From positions 1-36,808 of the forward strand of contig NZ_FQUK01000026.1 in assembly GCF_900129205.1 (NCBI RefSeq): a stretch of DNA of 36,808 bases, read 5' to 3'. Both the position numbers and the translations under genes were made by a program. Below, one piece after another: positions 18,220 through 28,909 of this stretch. A model generated the notes under the pieces. It saw only the letters and a list, made by a program, of their open reading frames with translations, was not told the origin of the DNA and did no database searches. Numbering within the stretch: position 1 is the first letter of the stretch; every line of letters begins with the position of its first letter. This DNA is from Thermomonas hydrothermalis (lineage in GTDB: Bacteria > Pseudomonadota > Gammaproteobacteria > Xanthomonadales > Xanthomonadaceae).

Positions 18220-19587
18220 GTGTTCGAATCCCTCACCCAACGTCTTTCCGGCACCATCGAGCGCCTGCGCGGCCGTGGCCGCCTGACCGAGTCCAACATC
18301 AGCGAGGCGGTGCGCGAGGTGCGCATCGCCCTGCTGGAGGCCGATGTGGCCTTGCCGGTGGTGCAGGCGATCATCCAGCGGATCAAGGTGCGCGCGGTCG
18401 GGCAGGAGGTGATGCGCTCGCTCACTCCAGGCCAGGTGCTGGTGCGCATCGTGCGCGACGAGCTGGCGGCGGTGATGGGGTCGCAGGCGGCTGACCTCAA
18501 TCTCAACGTGCCTGCCCCGGCGGTGATCCTGATGGCTGGCCTGCAGGGTGCCGGTAAGACCACCACCGTGGCCAAGCTGGCCAAGCACCTGAAAGACAAG
18601 CGCAAGAAGAAGGTGATGGTGGTCAGTGCCGACGTGTATCGTCCGGCCGCCATCGAGCAGCTGCAGACATTGGCCGGGCAGGTCGGGGCGGTGTTCTTCC
18701 CGTCTGATGCCTCGCAAAAGCCCGAGGCCATCGTCAAGGCAGCCATCGACGAGGCGCGCAAGACCTATGTGGACGTGCTGATCGTCGATACCGCCGGCCG
18801 GACCAGCATCGACGCGGCCATGATGGCCGAGATCAAGGCCCTGCATGCGGCGGTGAATCCGGTCGAGACCCTGTTCGTGGTCGATGCCATGACCGGCCAG
18901 GACGCGGCCGTCACGGCCAAACATTTTGGCGAGGCGCTGCCGTTAACCGGCGTCATCCTGACCAAAACCGACGGCGACGCCCGCGGTGGCGCGGCACTCT
19001 CGGTGCGTTACATCACCGGCAAGCCGATCAAATTCGTCGGCACCGGCGAGAAGCCGGACGGTCTGGACGTGTTCCATCCGGACCGTGCGGCTGGCCGCAT
19101 CCTCGACATGGGCGATGTGCTGTCGCTGGTGGAGCAGGTCGAGTCCCAGGTGGACAAGGACAAGGCGGCCAAGCTGGCCGAGAAGGTCGCCAAGGGCAAG
19201 CGTTTCGACCTCAACGACATGCGCGACCAGCTCGAGCAGATGCAGGCCATGGGGGGGCTGCACGGGTTGATGGACAAGCTGCCGGGGATCGGCCAGTTGC
19301 CGGAGGCGGTCAAGCAGCAGGTCACGGGCAAGGAAATCCCGCGCATGATCGCCATCATCAACTCAATGACCAAAAAGGAACGGCGCAACCCGGATATCCT
19401 CAATGGCTCGCGTCGGGCCCGGATTGCCCGTGGGTCTGGCATGACCCCGGCCGATGTCAATCGTCTGCTCAAGCAGTACCAGCAGATGGAGAAAATGATG
19501 GGCAAACTGGGCCGGGGCGGCATGAAGGGCATGCTGCGCGGACTGTCCGGGATGATGGGCGGGCGTGGAGGGCTGCCCCTGCGCTGA
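18220..19587 (+). CDS. ffh: Signal recognition particle protein Ffh
   Basis: Ffh binds 4.5S RNA and the signal sequences of nascent membrane proteins and delivers ribosomes to FtsY. The 455-residue protein has the N domain (1-90, with ALLEADVALPVV), the GTPase G domain with GLQGAGKTTT (107-116), DTAGR (190-194) and TKTDGDARGG (from 248), and the methionine-rich M domain at the C-terminus, ending in a run rich in Met and Gly. The GTG at 18220 gives the family start FESLTQRLSGTIERLRGRGRL in two parts (residues 2-21); upstream in-frame codons lie in the promoter region. A weak CAGGTC is the only ribosome binding site candidate. The gene is divergent from ypjD. The 4.5S RNA gene itself is not in the window. 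Confidence 0.96.
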   Translation: MFESLTQRLSGTIERLRGRGRLTESNISEAVREVRIALLEADVALPVVQAIIQRIKVRAVGQEVMRSLTPGQVLVRIVRDELAAVMGSQAADLNLNVPAPAVILMAGLQGAGKTTTVAKLAKHLKDKRKKKVMVVSADVYRPAAIEQLQTLAGQVGAVFFPSDASQKPEAIVKAAIDEARKTYVDVLIVDTAGRTSIDAAMMAEIKALHAAVNPVETLFVVDAMTGQDAAVTAKHFGEALPLTGVILTKTDGDARGGAALSVRYITGKPIKFVGTGEKPDGLDVFHPDRAAGRILDMGDVLSLVEQVESQVDKDKAAKLAEKVAKGKRFDLNDMRDQLEQMQAMGGLHGLMDKLPGIGQLPEAVKQQVTGKEIPRMIAIINSMTKKERRNPDILNGSRRARIARGSGMTPADVNRLLKQYQQMEKMMGKLGRGGMKGMLRGLSGMMGGRGGLPLR

Positions 19588-19602
19588 CCTCCCCGCAAGG
19601 CC

Positions 19603-19631
19603 TTGCATTCCCGCCTGCTGCAGGCTATCGT
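19603..19631 (+). promoter_or_regulatory. Possible promoter for the rimP-nusA-infB operon
   Basis: TTGCAT (19603-19608) and TATCGT (19626-19631) are 17 bp apart, just after the ffh stop. The match is partial (three and four of six). It would make a leader transcript of about 210 nt before rimP that contains the structured segment and terminator listed next. Confidence 0.3.
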
Positions 19632-19681
19632 GCTGGCCTTGCGATGCGGTGCTGGCGCGACAGCCGGCCCGCGCACCAGTT

Positions 19682-19748
19682 TGGATGCCGTGGATACGGC
19701 AGCGGACTCGGGCTCGCGGCAGCTGCACCAGGTGGCTGCCGTCATCCA
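19682..19748 (+). ncRNA. Structured RNA segment between ffh and rimP (leader or small RNA candidate)
   Basis: TGGATG (19682-19687) and CATCCA (19743-19748) can close a stem that holds two hairpins: CCGT/ACGG (19688-19699, loop GGAT) and CGGCAGC/GCTGCCG (19717-19723 with 19735-19741). A strong terminator follows 12 nt later. There is no tRNA or 4.5S signature. It may be the 5' leader of the rimP operon, a small RNA, or the ffh 3' end. Confidence 0.4.
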
Positions 19749-19760
19749 GTGTCATCGGAC

Positions 19761-19783
19761 AAGGGCCCAGCGGGTCCTTTTTT
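19761..19783 (+). terminator. Rho-independent terminator before rimP
   Basis: AAGGGCCC (19761-19768) and GGGTCCTT (19772-19779) form an 8-bp stem with loop AGC, ending in a run of six T. It sits 174 bp after ffh and 69 bp before rimP, so it ends ffh transcripts, or acts as an attenuator if a promoter lies between. Confidence 0.85.
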
Positions 19784-19851
19784 CGTTTCCGGGCATGCAG
19801 GGTCGGGCTGGCCGTTGCCAGTCCGCTTCATTTGAGCATTTGAGCATCGAC

Positions 19852-20472
19852 GTGACAGACAAGGCTGAAGAGATTGCCGGGCTGCTTTCCCCCACCGTTG
19901 CCGCGATGGGGTTGGAGCTGCTGGGCGTCGAATATTTGACCGCACCTGGCGGGGCAACCTTGCGGCTGTATATCGACGTGCCGGAGGCACAGGCCGACAG
20001 CCGCATGGTGGGCATCGATGACTGCGAGGCGGTGAGTCGAGAGGTGTCGGCCCAGCTGGACGTGGCCGATCCGATCAGCGGGCACTACACCCTGGAGGTG
20101 TCTTCGCCGGGGATCGACCGGCCGTTGTTCACGCCAGCCCAGTTTGCGCGTTTTGCAGGTCAGACGGCCAAGGTCACCCTCAGGCTGCCGCAGGACGGGC
20201 GGCGCCGGTTGCAGGGGCAGATCCTGCGGGTCGAGAGCGAGCGGATCGTGTTTGCGCTGGACGGCGCCGAATTCGTTGTCGCCGCGGCCAACATCGACAA
20301 AGCCCGGCTGGTGCCGGACTGGGTCGCGCTAGGGTTGGCCCCGGCGCAGAACGGGCCCGGGCGCGACCGGCGTCCGGGCAAGCAGAAAAAATCTGCCGGC
20401 GGCAAAAAGGCGTCGGCATCTGATCATTCAACCAACGAAACGGCGGCCCGCGGGCCGCTTGATGCGGAGTAA
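19852..20472 (+). CDS. rimP: Ribosome maturation factor RimP
   Basis: RimP binds the free 30S subunit and helps assemble it. The 206-residue product has the family pattern [18 protein letters not shown], then [30 protein letters not shown] (from residue 56) and the [15 protein letters not shown] motif, followed by a small SH3-like domain ending in [11 protein letters not shown] and a Lys-rich polar tail. The start chosen is GTG at 19852, which matches the usual xanthomonad N-terminus; TTG at 19840 is possible. No strong ribosome binding site precedes either. It heads the nusA-infB cluster, with 6 bp before nusA. Confidence 0.93.
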   Translation: MTDKAEEIAGLLSPTVAAMGLELLGVEYLTAPGGATLRLYIDVPEAQADSRMVGIDDCEAVSREVSAQLDVADPISGHYTLEVSSPGIDRPLFTPAQFARFAGQTAKVTLRLPQDGRRRLQGQILRVESERIVFALDGAEFVVAAANIDKARLVPDWVALGLAPAQNGPGRDRRPGKQKKSAGGKKASASDHSTNETAARGPLDAE

Positions 20473-20478
20473 GCGGGC

Positions 20479-21966
20479 ATGAGCAAGGAACTGTTGCACG
20501 TCGTGGACGCAGTGGCTGCCGAGAAGGGCGTGCCGGAGTCGGTGATTTTCGAGGCGCTGGAAGCGGCGCTGGCCTCGGCGGCCAGGAAGCGCTACCCGGA
20601 CCAGGATGTGCTGGTGCGCGTGCAGATCGACCCCAAGGATGGCAGCTACCAGACGTTCCGGCGCTGGGAAGTGATCGCCGATGACGCCGTGATGGAATCT
20701 CCCGATCGCCAGATCCGGCTGATGGATGCGATCGAGGAAGCCGAGGGTGTCGAGGTCGGTGACTACATCGAGGAGCAGATCGAAAATCCTGAGTTCGGCC
20801 GCATTGCGGCGCAGGCCGCCAAGCAGGTCATCGTGCAGCGCGTGCGTGAGGCCGAGCGCCAGCAGGTGGTGGACGCCTGGAAGCACCGCGTCGGCGAACT
20901 GGTGACCGGCACGGTCAAGCGGGTCGAGCGTGGCAACGTGTATGTGGACCTGGGCGGCAATGCCGAGGCCATCATCCCCAAGGACAAGGCGATTCCGCGC
21001 GATGTGATGCGGCCTGGCGACCGCGTGCGCGGCTACCTGTACGACGTGCGGAGTGAGCCGCGTGGGCCGCAGCTGTTCATCAGCCGTGCCGCGCCGGAGT
21101 TCATGATCGAGCTGTTCAAGCTGGAAGTGCCGGAGGTCGGCCAGGGGCTGGTGTCGATCAAGGCCTGCGCCCGCGACCCGGGCGACCGCGCCAAGATCGC
21201 GGTGATGGCCCACGACAACCGTACCGATCCGATTGGCGCCTGCATCGGCATGCGCGGCTCGCGTGTGCAGGCGGTCAGCAATGAACTCAATGGCGAGCGG
21301 GTGGACATCGTGCTGTGGAGCGACAACCCCGCCCAGCTGGTGATCAATGCCATGGCGCCGGCCGAAGTGCAGTCGATCATCGTCGATGAAGACAAGCACT
21401 CGATGGATATCGCGGTGTCCGAGGACAACCTGGCCAAGGCGATCGGCCGGGGCGGTCAGAACGTGCGTCTGGCCAGCCGTCTGACCGGCTGGCAGCTCAA
21501 CGTGATGACCACCGAACAGGTGCAGGCCAAGTCCGAGGCCGAACAGGCCGCCGCCCGCAAGCTGTTCATGGACAAGCTCGAGGTGGACGAGGAGATCGCC
21601 GGGATCCTGGTCAGCGAAGGCTTCTCCACCATCGAAGAAATCGCCTATGTGCCGGTGGCAGAGCTGCTGGCCGTGGAAGGCTTCGATGAGGACATCGTCG
21701 AAGAGTTGCGTTCGCGCGCCCGCGACGCCCTGCTCAACGAGGCACTGGCGGCGGAGGAGAGCCTGGAAGAGCACCAGCCGGCCGAGGACCTGTTGTCCCT
21801 GCCCGGCATGGACGAGGCCACGGCCTATGCGCTGGCCGAGCGCGGTGTGCGCACCCGCGAAGACCTGGCCGAGGCGGCCACCGACGAGATCGCCGACATC
21901 GAAGGCATCGGCGAGGAGCGCGCAGCGGCCCTGATCATGGAGGCGCGCCGGCACTGGTTTGAATGA
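20479..21966 (+). CDS. nusA: Transcription elongation/termination factor NusA
   Basis: NusA binds RNA polymerase and nascent RNA and tunes pausing, termination and antitermination. The 495-residue protein (same length as E. coli) has the N-terminal polymerase-binding domain (1-125), an S1 domain (about 138-200, GTVKRVERGNVYVDLGG), two KH domains (about 230-345, with the IGMRGSRVQAV and IGRGGQNVRLAS loops) and two acidic helix-hairpin-helix repeats at the C-terminus, as in gammaproteobacteria. ATG 20479 has GGAG about ten bases upstream. NusA is known to control its own operon in E. coli, which makes the hairpins around this gene of interest. Confidence 0.97.
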   Translation: MSKELLHVVDAVAAEKGVPESVIFEALEAALASAARKRYPDQDVLVRVQIDPKDGSYQTFRRWEVIADDAVMESPDRQIRLMDAIEEAEGVEVGDYIEEQIENPEFGRIAAQAAKQVIVQRVREAERQQVVDAWKHRVGELVTGTVKRVERGNVYVDLGGNAEAIIPKDKAIPRDVMRPGDRVRGYLYDVRSEPRGPQLFISRAAPEFMIELFKLEVPEVGQGLVSIKACARDPGDRAKIAVMAHDNRTDPIGACIGMRGSRVQAVSNELNGERVDIVLWSDNPAQLVINAMAPAEVQSIIVDEDKHSMDIAVSEDNLAKAIGRGGQNVRLASRLTGWQLNVMTTEQVQAKSEAEQAAARKLFMDKLEVDEEIAGILVSEGFSTIEEIAYVPVAELLAVEGFDEDIVEELRSRARDALLNEALAAEESLEEHQPAEDLLSLPGMDEATAYALAERGVRTREDLAEAATDEIADIEGIGEERAAALIMEARRHWFE

Positions 21967-21978
21967 TGACCAGGCCCT

Positions 21979-22011
21979 GGCGCGCGGCCAGTCTGGCAGC
22001 GCCCGCTTTTT
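21979..22011 (+). terminator. Terminator-like hairpin between nusA and infB
   Basis: GGCGC (21979-21983) pairs with GCGCC (21999-22003), with an inner GCCA/TGGC stem, followed by CGC and five T. It lies 12 bp after the nusA stop inside an operon, so partial termination is likely. Confidence 0.55.
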
Positions 22012-22021
22012 GCTCCCGTCC

Positions 22022-22056
22022 TACAATTGCCCTCTCAGGCCGCCCTCGGGGCGGCC
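22022..22056 (+). promoter_or_regulatory. infB leader: -10-like box and strong hairpin
   Basis: TACAAT (22022-22027) matches five of six -10 bases, but no -35 is visible. It is followed by a perfect 8-bp stem GGCCGCCC/GGGCGGCC (22038-22045 with 22049-22056, loop TCG), 18 nt before the infB ATG. A separate infB promoter with a leader hairpin is possible. Confidence 0.4.
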
Positions 22057-22074
22057 CATGACACCGGAAACCGA

Positions 22075-24735
22075 ATGTCGCAGCAAACCACCATCCGCAA
22101 GCTGGCCGAACTGGTGAATACGCCGGTCGAGAAACTGCTGGAGCAGCTGGCCGAGGCCGGCATGAACTTCAGCGATCCCGACCAGGTCATCACCAGCGCC
22201 GAGAAACTCAAGTTGCACGGCTTCCTGCGCCGTCTGCACGGCAAGGCCGAGAAGCCGGCCGAAGAGGTCATCGCGCCGCCGGCCAAGATCACCTTGAACC
22301 GCAGCCGCCGTCAGGAAATCACGGTCGGAGCGAGTGGCCGGGCCGGCCGTGGCGCCAGCACCGTGGAGGTGGTGACGCGCAAGAAGATCACCCTGAAACC
22401 GGCGGCGCAGAAGGCGGCGCCGGAACAGCCGCAATCCCAGCCGCAGCCGCCATCGCAGCCGCAGGCATCACCCCCGCAGGCGACGCACGAGCAGGCGCAG
22501 ACCCCGCCGCTGGATCCGCTGGAAGCCGAGCGGCTGGATGCGCTGCGCAAGCTGGAGGAATCCCGCCGGCGCAATCTGGCCGAGCAGCAGGCGCTGGCCG
22601 AGAAGGACCGTCAACGTGCGCTGGAGCTGGAAGCCCAGCGTCGCCGCGAGCAGGAAGAGGCCGAGCGCGCTGCCGCAGCGGCGGCCGAAGCCGCGCGGGC
22701 GGAAGAGGCGGTCAAGAAGGGGCACGCCAAGCCGGCATCGAGCGAGCGCGAGGCCGACAAGGCCGGGCACAAGCACAAAGCGCATCGTGGCTCCCACGTG
22801 ATGCAGGTGAGCCTGGAGGATGATGACACCACCGCCCGTTTTGCCGGGCAGCTGCACCTGCCGGCGTCCGAACGCGGGCGTCGCAGCAGTGCGCCGCGTG
22901 CCCGTCCCAAGCCCCCCAAGCGCGGCATGGACCCGGCCCGCAGCGGCAGCGGGTTCAACAAGCCCACGGCGCCCGTGGTTCGTGAGGTCGCCATCGGCGA
23001 GGCGATCACCGTGGCCGATCTTGCCCAGAAACTGGCGATGAAAGGCGGCGATGTGGTCAAGGCCTTGTTCAAGATGGGCGTGATGGCCACCATCAACCAG
23101 ACCATCGACCACGACACCGCCGTGCTGGTCACTGAGGAGCTGGGCCACAAGGCGGTTTCGGCGACCGGTAACGACGCCGAGTCCGAGCTGCTGGCACAGC
23201 TGCAGCAAGCCCAGGGCGAGAAGCTGCCGCGGCCGCCGGTGGTCACCATCATGGGCCACGTCGATCACGGCAAGACCTCGTTGCTGGACTACATCCGGCG
23301 CACCAAGGTGGCTGCCGGTGAGGCCGGTGGCATCACCCAACACATCGGCGCCTACCATGTCACCACGCCCAAGGGCGTGATCAGCTTCCTCGACACCCCG
23401 GGCCACGCGGCGTTTGCGCAGATGCGGCAACGCGGCGCCAAACTGACCGATATCGTGGTGCTGGTGGTGGCGGCCGATGACGGTGTCATGCCGCAGACGG
23501 TCGAGGCCATCCAGCATGCCCGGGCGGCCAACGTGCCGATCATCGTGGCGATCAACAAGATCGACAAATCCGGCGCTGATCCGTCGCGAGTCAAGAACGA
23601 CCTGTTGGCCCATGACGTGGTGGTCGAGGAGTTTGGTGGCGATGTGCAGGCGGTCGAGCTGTCGGCCAAGACCGGTCAGGGCGTGGATGACCTGCTGGAC
23701 GCCATCAGCGTGCAGGCGGAAATCCTCGATCTGCGCGCGGTCAAGGATGGCCCGGCGACCGGTGTGGTGATCGAGTCTGCGCTGGACAAAGGGCGTGGCC
23801 CGGTGGCCACGGTGCTGGTCCAGCAGGGCACCCTGCACAAGGGCGATTACCTGGTCTGCGGCATCCAGTACGGCCGTGTGCGCGCGCTGTTCGACGAAAC
23901 CGGTCGGCAGGTGCAAAGTGCAGGCCCGTCCATCCCGGTGCAGGTTCTCGGCTTGTCGGGTGTGCCGGATGCGGGTGACGACTTCGTGGTGGTGGAAGAC
24001 GAACGTCTGGCCAAGGACGTGGCGCAGCAGCGCGATGCCAAGCGCCGCGAGTTGCGGCTGGTGGCCAAGGCCGGCAACCGCATGGAAGACATCATGGCCC
24101 AGATGGGCGAGGGCAATGCCCAGCAGACCCTCAATCTGGTGGTCAAGGCCGACGTGCATGGCACCATGCAGGCGCTGCGCGAGGCGTTGACGGCGTTGTC
24201 CAACGACCAGATCCGGATCAACGTGATTGGCGCGGGCGTCGGTGGCATCACCGAATCCGATGCACAGCTGGCGGCCACCTCCAAGGCCACCATCATCGGC
24301 TTCAATGTCCGTGCCGACGCGGCCGCCCGCAAGGTGATCGAGAACAACAACCTCGACCTGCGCTACTTCTCGATCATCTATGACGTGATTGATCAGGTGA
24401 AGCAGGTCGCCTCCAAGGTGCTGGGCAAGGAGGTTCGCGAGGAGATCATCGGTATCGCCGAGGTGCGCGACGTGTTCCGCAGCTCCAAGTTCGGCGCCAT
24501 CGCCGGCTGTATGGTGGTGGAGGGCGTGGTCAAGAAGGCCAAGCCGATCCGCGTGTTGCGCGATAACACGGTGATCTTCGAAGGCGAGCTGGAATCGCTG
24601 CGCCGCTTCAAGGATCCGGTCGAGGAAGTGCGCCAGGGCAACGAGTGCGGCATCGGCGTCAAGGCTTACAACGATGTCCGGCCGGGCGACCAGATCGAAT
24701 GCTTCGAACGCATCGAGGTGCAGCGCACGCTGTAA
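22075..24735 (+). CDS. infB: Translation initiation factor IF-2
   Basis: IF-2 is the GTPase that places fMet-tRNA on the 30S subunit and joins the subunits. The 886-residue protein has an N-terminal IF2-N domain (1-50), a long charged Gln/Pro/Ala/Arg linker (about 110-270), a second IF2-N-like domain, the G domain with GHVDHGKT (394-401), DTPGH (440-444) and NKID (494-497), then the beta-barrel domains and the C-terminal fMet-tRNA-binding domain ending in [11 protein letters not shown]. The ATG at 22075 gives the normal start [14 protein letters not shown]; an upstream in-frame TTG at 22027 lies in the leader hairpin region and is unlikely. Internal starts that make shorter IF-2 forms are known in E. 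coli but not evident here. Confidence 0.97.
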   Translation: MSQQTTIRKLAELVNTPVEKLLEQLAEAGMNFSDPDQVITSAEKLKLHGFLRRLHGKAEKPAEEVIAPPAKITLNRSRRQEITVGASGRAGRGASTVEVVTRKKITLKPAAQKAAPEQPQSQPQPPSQPQASPPQATHEQAQTPPLDPLEAERLDALRKLEESRRRNLAEQQALAEKDRQRALELEAQRRREQEEAERAAAAAAEAARAEEAVKKGHAKPASSEREADKAGHKHKAHRGSHVMQVSLEDDDTTARFAGQLHLPASERGRRSSAPRARPKPPKRGMDPARSGSGFNKPTAPVVREVAIGEAITVADLAQKLAMKGGDVVKALFKMGVMATINQTIDHDTAVLVTEELGHKAVSATGNDAESELLAQLQQAQGEKLPRPPVVTIMGHVDHGKTSLLDYIRRTKVAAGEAGGITQHIGAYHVTTPKGVISFLDTPGHAAFAQMRQRGAKLTDIVVLVVAADDGVMPQTVEAIQHARAANVPIIVAINKIDKSGADPSRVKNDLLAHDVVVEEFGGDVQAVELSAKTGQGVDDLLDAISVQAEILDLRAVKDGPATGVVIESALDKGRGPVATVLVQQGTLHKGDYLVCGIQYGRVRALFDETGRQVQSAGPSIPVQVLGLSGVPDAGDDFVVVEDERLAKDVAQQRDAKRRELRLVAKAGNRMEDIMAQMGEGNAQQTLNLVVKADVHGTMQALREALTALSNDQIRINVIGAGVGGITESDAQLAATSKATIIGFNVRADAAARKVIENNNLDLRYFSIIYDVIDQVKQVASKVLGKEVREEIIGIAEVRDVFRSSKFGAIAGCMVVEGVVKKAKPIRVLRDNTVIFEGELESLRRFKDPVEEVRQGNECGIGVKAYNDVRPGDQIECFERIEVQRTL

Positions 24736-24747
24736 GGTGCATACCGG

Positions 24748-24771
24748 GTGGGCCGGCAGTCGCCGGCCCAC
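24748..24771 (+). repeat. Strong hairpin between infB and rbfA
   Basis: GTGGGCCGGC (24748-24757) and GCCGGCCCAC (24762-24771) form a perfect 10-bp stem with a 4-nt AGTC loop. No T-run follows, so it is more likely an RNA processing or stability element than a terminator. Confidence 0.6.
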
Positions 24772-24801
24772 ATCTTCCCTTCTGTCAGGACCATCGCTGC
24801 C

Positions 24802-25164
24802 ATGCCCGGTAAATCCTTTCACCGCACCGACCGCCTCTCCGCCCAGCTGCGCCGTGAGCTGGGGATGCTGGTGCACGCTGCCGTGCGCGAGCACGGGCTG
24901 GCTTCGGCCAGCGTGTCGGATGTCGAAGTGACTCGTGATCTGGCGCACGCCAAGGTGTTCGTGACCGTGCTGCAGCCAGAGCGGGCCGGGGATACAGTGG
25001 CCGCGCTCAAGGCGCTGGCGCCCGAGCTGCGCCGACAACTGGCCGCCGCGATTCGCATCCGCCACGTCCCCGAGCTGCATTTCCACTATGACGAATCGGT
25101 GGACCGCGGCGAGCGCATCGATGCGTTGTTGCGCAATCTGCGATCCGGTGATCACGCCGACTGA
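24802..25164 (+). CDS. rbfA: Ribosome-binding factor A
   Basis: RbfA is a small KH-fold protein that binds the 30S subunit and aids 16S rRNA 5'-end maturation. The 120-residue product has the family features [38 protein letters not shown] (residues 36-55) and the C-terminal [20 protein letters not shown] stretch. The ATG at 24802 gives the family start [10 protein letters not shown]. The gene lies between infB and truB, with its end overlapping the truB start by 17 nt. Confidence 0.95.
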   Translation: MPGKSFHRTDRLSAQLRRELGMLVHAAVREHGLASASVSDVEVTRDLAHAKVFVTVLQPERAGDTVAALKALAPELRRQLAAAIRIRHVPELHFHYDESVDRGERIDALLRNLRSGDHAD

Positions 25165-26134
25165 CCCGCGCGCGGCACGCCCGCGCATCGACTGGCGCCG
25201 CCTGGACGGCATCCTGCTGTTGGACAAGCCGCAGGGAATGTCGTCCAACCAGGCCCTGCAGCAGGCGCGCCGCCTGTTCCGTGCAGACAAGGCCGGCCAT
25301 ACCGGCAGTCTGGATCCGCTGGCGACCGGCTTGCTGCCAATTTGTTTCGGCGAGGCCACCAAGATCGCCGGCGGCCTGCTGGGTGCCCGCAAGGCCTACG
25401 AAACCGTGGCGCGTCTGGGCGTGGTCACCGATACCGATGATGCGGAAGGGCAGGTGCTGCGCGAGCGCCCGGTGCCGGCCCTGACCATCGACCAGATCGA
25501 CGCCGCCCTGCGGCAGCTGACCGGCCACATCCTGCAGAAACCGCCGGTGTATTCGGCGCTCAAGCGGGGAGGCGAGCCGCTATATGCCAAGGCGCGTCGG
25601 GGCGAGCCGATCGAGGTCGAGCCGCGCGCGGTCGAGGTGCATGCCTTCGACCTGATCAGCGCGGCCGACCTGCTCGATGGTGGCGAGCCGCTGCTGCGCC
25701 TGCACGTCGAGTGTGGATCCGGCACCTACGTGCGTAGCCTGGTGCGCGATTTGGGTGAACTGTTGGGTTGTGGCGCGCATGTGGTGGAACTGCGCCGGCT
25801 GTGGGTGGATCCGTTCCGCGAGCCGCGGATGTGGACGCTGCAAGGCCTTGAACAGCTGCGCGCGCAGGCGGGTGAGCGCGTGCTCGACGCCTGTCTGCTG
25901 CCGGTCGAGATCGGCATGGCCTCTTGGCCCGAGGTCAGGGTGAATGCGGCACAGGCGCTCCGGCTTGGACGCGGGCAGGGGTTGCGTGGGCCGTATCCGG
26001 TGCGCGGGCAGGTGGCGATCCTGGATGAGCGCGGCCGCGGTCTGGGCCTGGGCGAAGTGGATGCGGAAGGCCGGCTGCGGCCGGTGCGCCTGTTTCGCTG
26101 GGCGGCGCAGACCGGTGCCGCCGGCGCGCAATGA
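25148..26134 (+). CDS. truB: tRNA pseudouridine-55 synthase
   Basis: TruB makes pseudouridine 55 in the T loop of tRNAs. The 328-residue protein has [15 protein letters not shown], the catalytic motif [12 protein letters not shown] with nucleophile Asp56, [10 protein letters not shown], the [19 protein letters not shown] region and a C-terminal PUA-like part. The only plausible start is GTG at 25148, inside the last codons of rbfA, so translation is probably coupled; the first 16 or so residues are poorly conserved. It ends 167 bp before rpsO. Confidence 0.95.
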   Translation: MITPTDPRAARPRIDWRRLDGILLLDKPQGMSSNQALQQARRLFRADKAGHTGSLDPLATGLLPICFGEATKIAGGLLGARKAYETVARLGVVTDTDDAEGQVLRERPVPALTIDQIDAALRQLTGHILQKPPVYSALKRGGEPLYAKARRGEPIEVEPRAVEVHAFDLISAADLLDGGEPLLRLHVECGSGTYVRSLVRDLGELLGCGAHVVELRRLWVDPFREPRMWTLQGLEQLRAQAGERVLDACLLPVEIGMASWPEVRVNAAQALRLGRGQGLRGPYPVRGQVAILDERGRGLGLGEVDAEGRLRPVRLFRWAAQTGAAGAQ

Positions 26135-26157
26135 CCGGCTTTGATGCATCCATTTGA

Positions 26158-26186
26158 TTGCCGCATCCCGGGCGGCGGGCTATAAT
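26158..26186 (+). promoter_or_regulatory. rpsO promoter
   Basis: TTGCCG (26158-26163) and a perfect TATAAT (26181-26186) are 17 bp apart, 24 bp after the truB stop. This gives rpsO (and probably pnp) its own promoter with a 5' leader of about 110 nt. Confidence 0.75.
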
Positions 26187-26250
26187 CCGCGCGCTCTGCA
26201 AAGAGCCAACACACATTTCCCATCCGCTCCTAACGGCGAGCCCTGCGGTG

Positions 26251-26270
26251 CGGACGTTGGTTTACGTCCG
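26251..26270 (+). promoter_or_regulatory. rpsO 5'-leader hairpin, possible S15 autoregulation site
   Basis: CGGACGT (26251-26257) and ACGTCCG (26264-26270) form a perfect 7-bp stem with a 6-nt loop, 31 nt before the rpsO ATG. S15 represses its own mRNA through a leader structure in several bacteria, but the structures differ between lineages. The stem is seen; the role is inferred. Confidence 0.45.
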
Positions 26271-26301
26271 TTTCTGCCGGCCACGCGACTACGAGGCCCT
26301 C

Positions 26302-26562
26302 ATGTCCATCGATACCCAAAAGATCATCAACGAGCACAAGCGCAGCGAGAACGATACCGGTTCCCCGGAAGTCCAGATCGCCCTGCTGACCGCGCGCATC
26401 GAGCAGCTCACCGAGCATTTCAAGACCCACAAGCAGGATCACCACAGCCGGCGCGGCCTGCTGATGATGGTCAACCGCCGTCGCAGCCTGCTGGACTATC
26501 TGCATCGCAAGGATGCGGAACGCTACAAGGCGCTGATCGGCAAGCTTGGTCTGCGTCGTTGA
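26302..26562 (+). CDS. rpsO: 30S ribosomal protein S15
   Basis: S15 binds 16S rRNA helices 20-22 early in 30S assembly. The 86-residue, basic product is a full-length, typical S15: the helical [20 protein letters not shown] start, [20 protein letters not shown], the [21 protein letters not shown]-binding turn and the [21 protein letters not shown] end. The ATG at 26302 has GAGG a few bases upstream. It has its own promoter and lies before pnp, as in E. coli. Confidence 0.98.
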   Translation: MSIDTQKIINEHKRSENDTGSPEVQIALLTARIEQLTEHFKTHKQDHHSRRGLLMMVNRRRSLLDYLHRKDAERYKALIGKLGLRR

Positions 26563-26572
26563 TCGACCACCT

Positions 26573-26692
26573 CCGCGGCGCATTCGTGCGCCGCGGTTCG
26601 TTTGTGCGGTAACCCAGGTTTCATCCGTTGCGGGCAGGCCCGCAAATCCAAGCATCGCCCACGGGCGATGCAGCGCAGCAAGCGGGGCTTGC
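26573..26692 (+). promoter_or_regulatory. Four tandem hairpins between rpsO and pnp
   Basis: Stem 1: CCGCGGCGCA/TGCGCCGCGG (26573-26596, TTCG loop, then TTCGTTTG). Stem 2: TTGCGGG/CCCGCAA (26628-26645). Stem 3: GCATCGCC/GGCGATGC (26652-26671). Stem 4: GCAAGC/GCTTGC (26678-26692). Stem 1 could be a partial terminator for rpsO. The later stems sit in the pnp leader, where in E. coli RNase III cuts and PNPase represses itself. The pairings are seen; the link to pnp autoregulation is inferred from position. Confidence 0.6.
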
Positions 26693-26726
26693 CTGCGTCG
26701 ACGTTCAAGACATCAAGGATCATCCA

Positions 26727-28820
<2,094 letters not shown>

Positions 28821-28851
28821 TCTGCGACTGTCAACGCAGTGCTCTGCAATC

Positions 28852-28890
28852 AGCAACGGCGGGCCTTGCGGCCCGCCGTTGCTGCTTTAT
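28852..28890 (+). terminator. Terminator after pnp
   Basis: A perfect 14-bp stem (28852-28865 with 28870-28883, TTGC loop) begins with AGCAACGG and is followed by GCTTTAT. It lies between convergent pnp and nbaC and may serve both, although neither side has a long T-run. Confidence 0.75.
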
Positions 28891-28909
28891 GGGTGCGCTG
28901 GCGCTCAGA

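Noticed and set aside
19588-19760. A tRNA or the 4.5S RNA gene between ffh and rimP
   Set aside because: No TTCGA-type T loop, no acceptor stem, and no conserved 4.5S tip motif could be found; only general hairpins are present.
22468-25392. A 974-codon open frame on the minus strand opposite infB and rbfA, and similar long antisense frames opposite nusA, the ALDH7 gene and the M20 gene
   Set aside because: They lie over well-recognised genes, are rich in His, Arg, Gln and Gly with no domain pattern, and are the expected by-product of high GC third-position bias.
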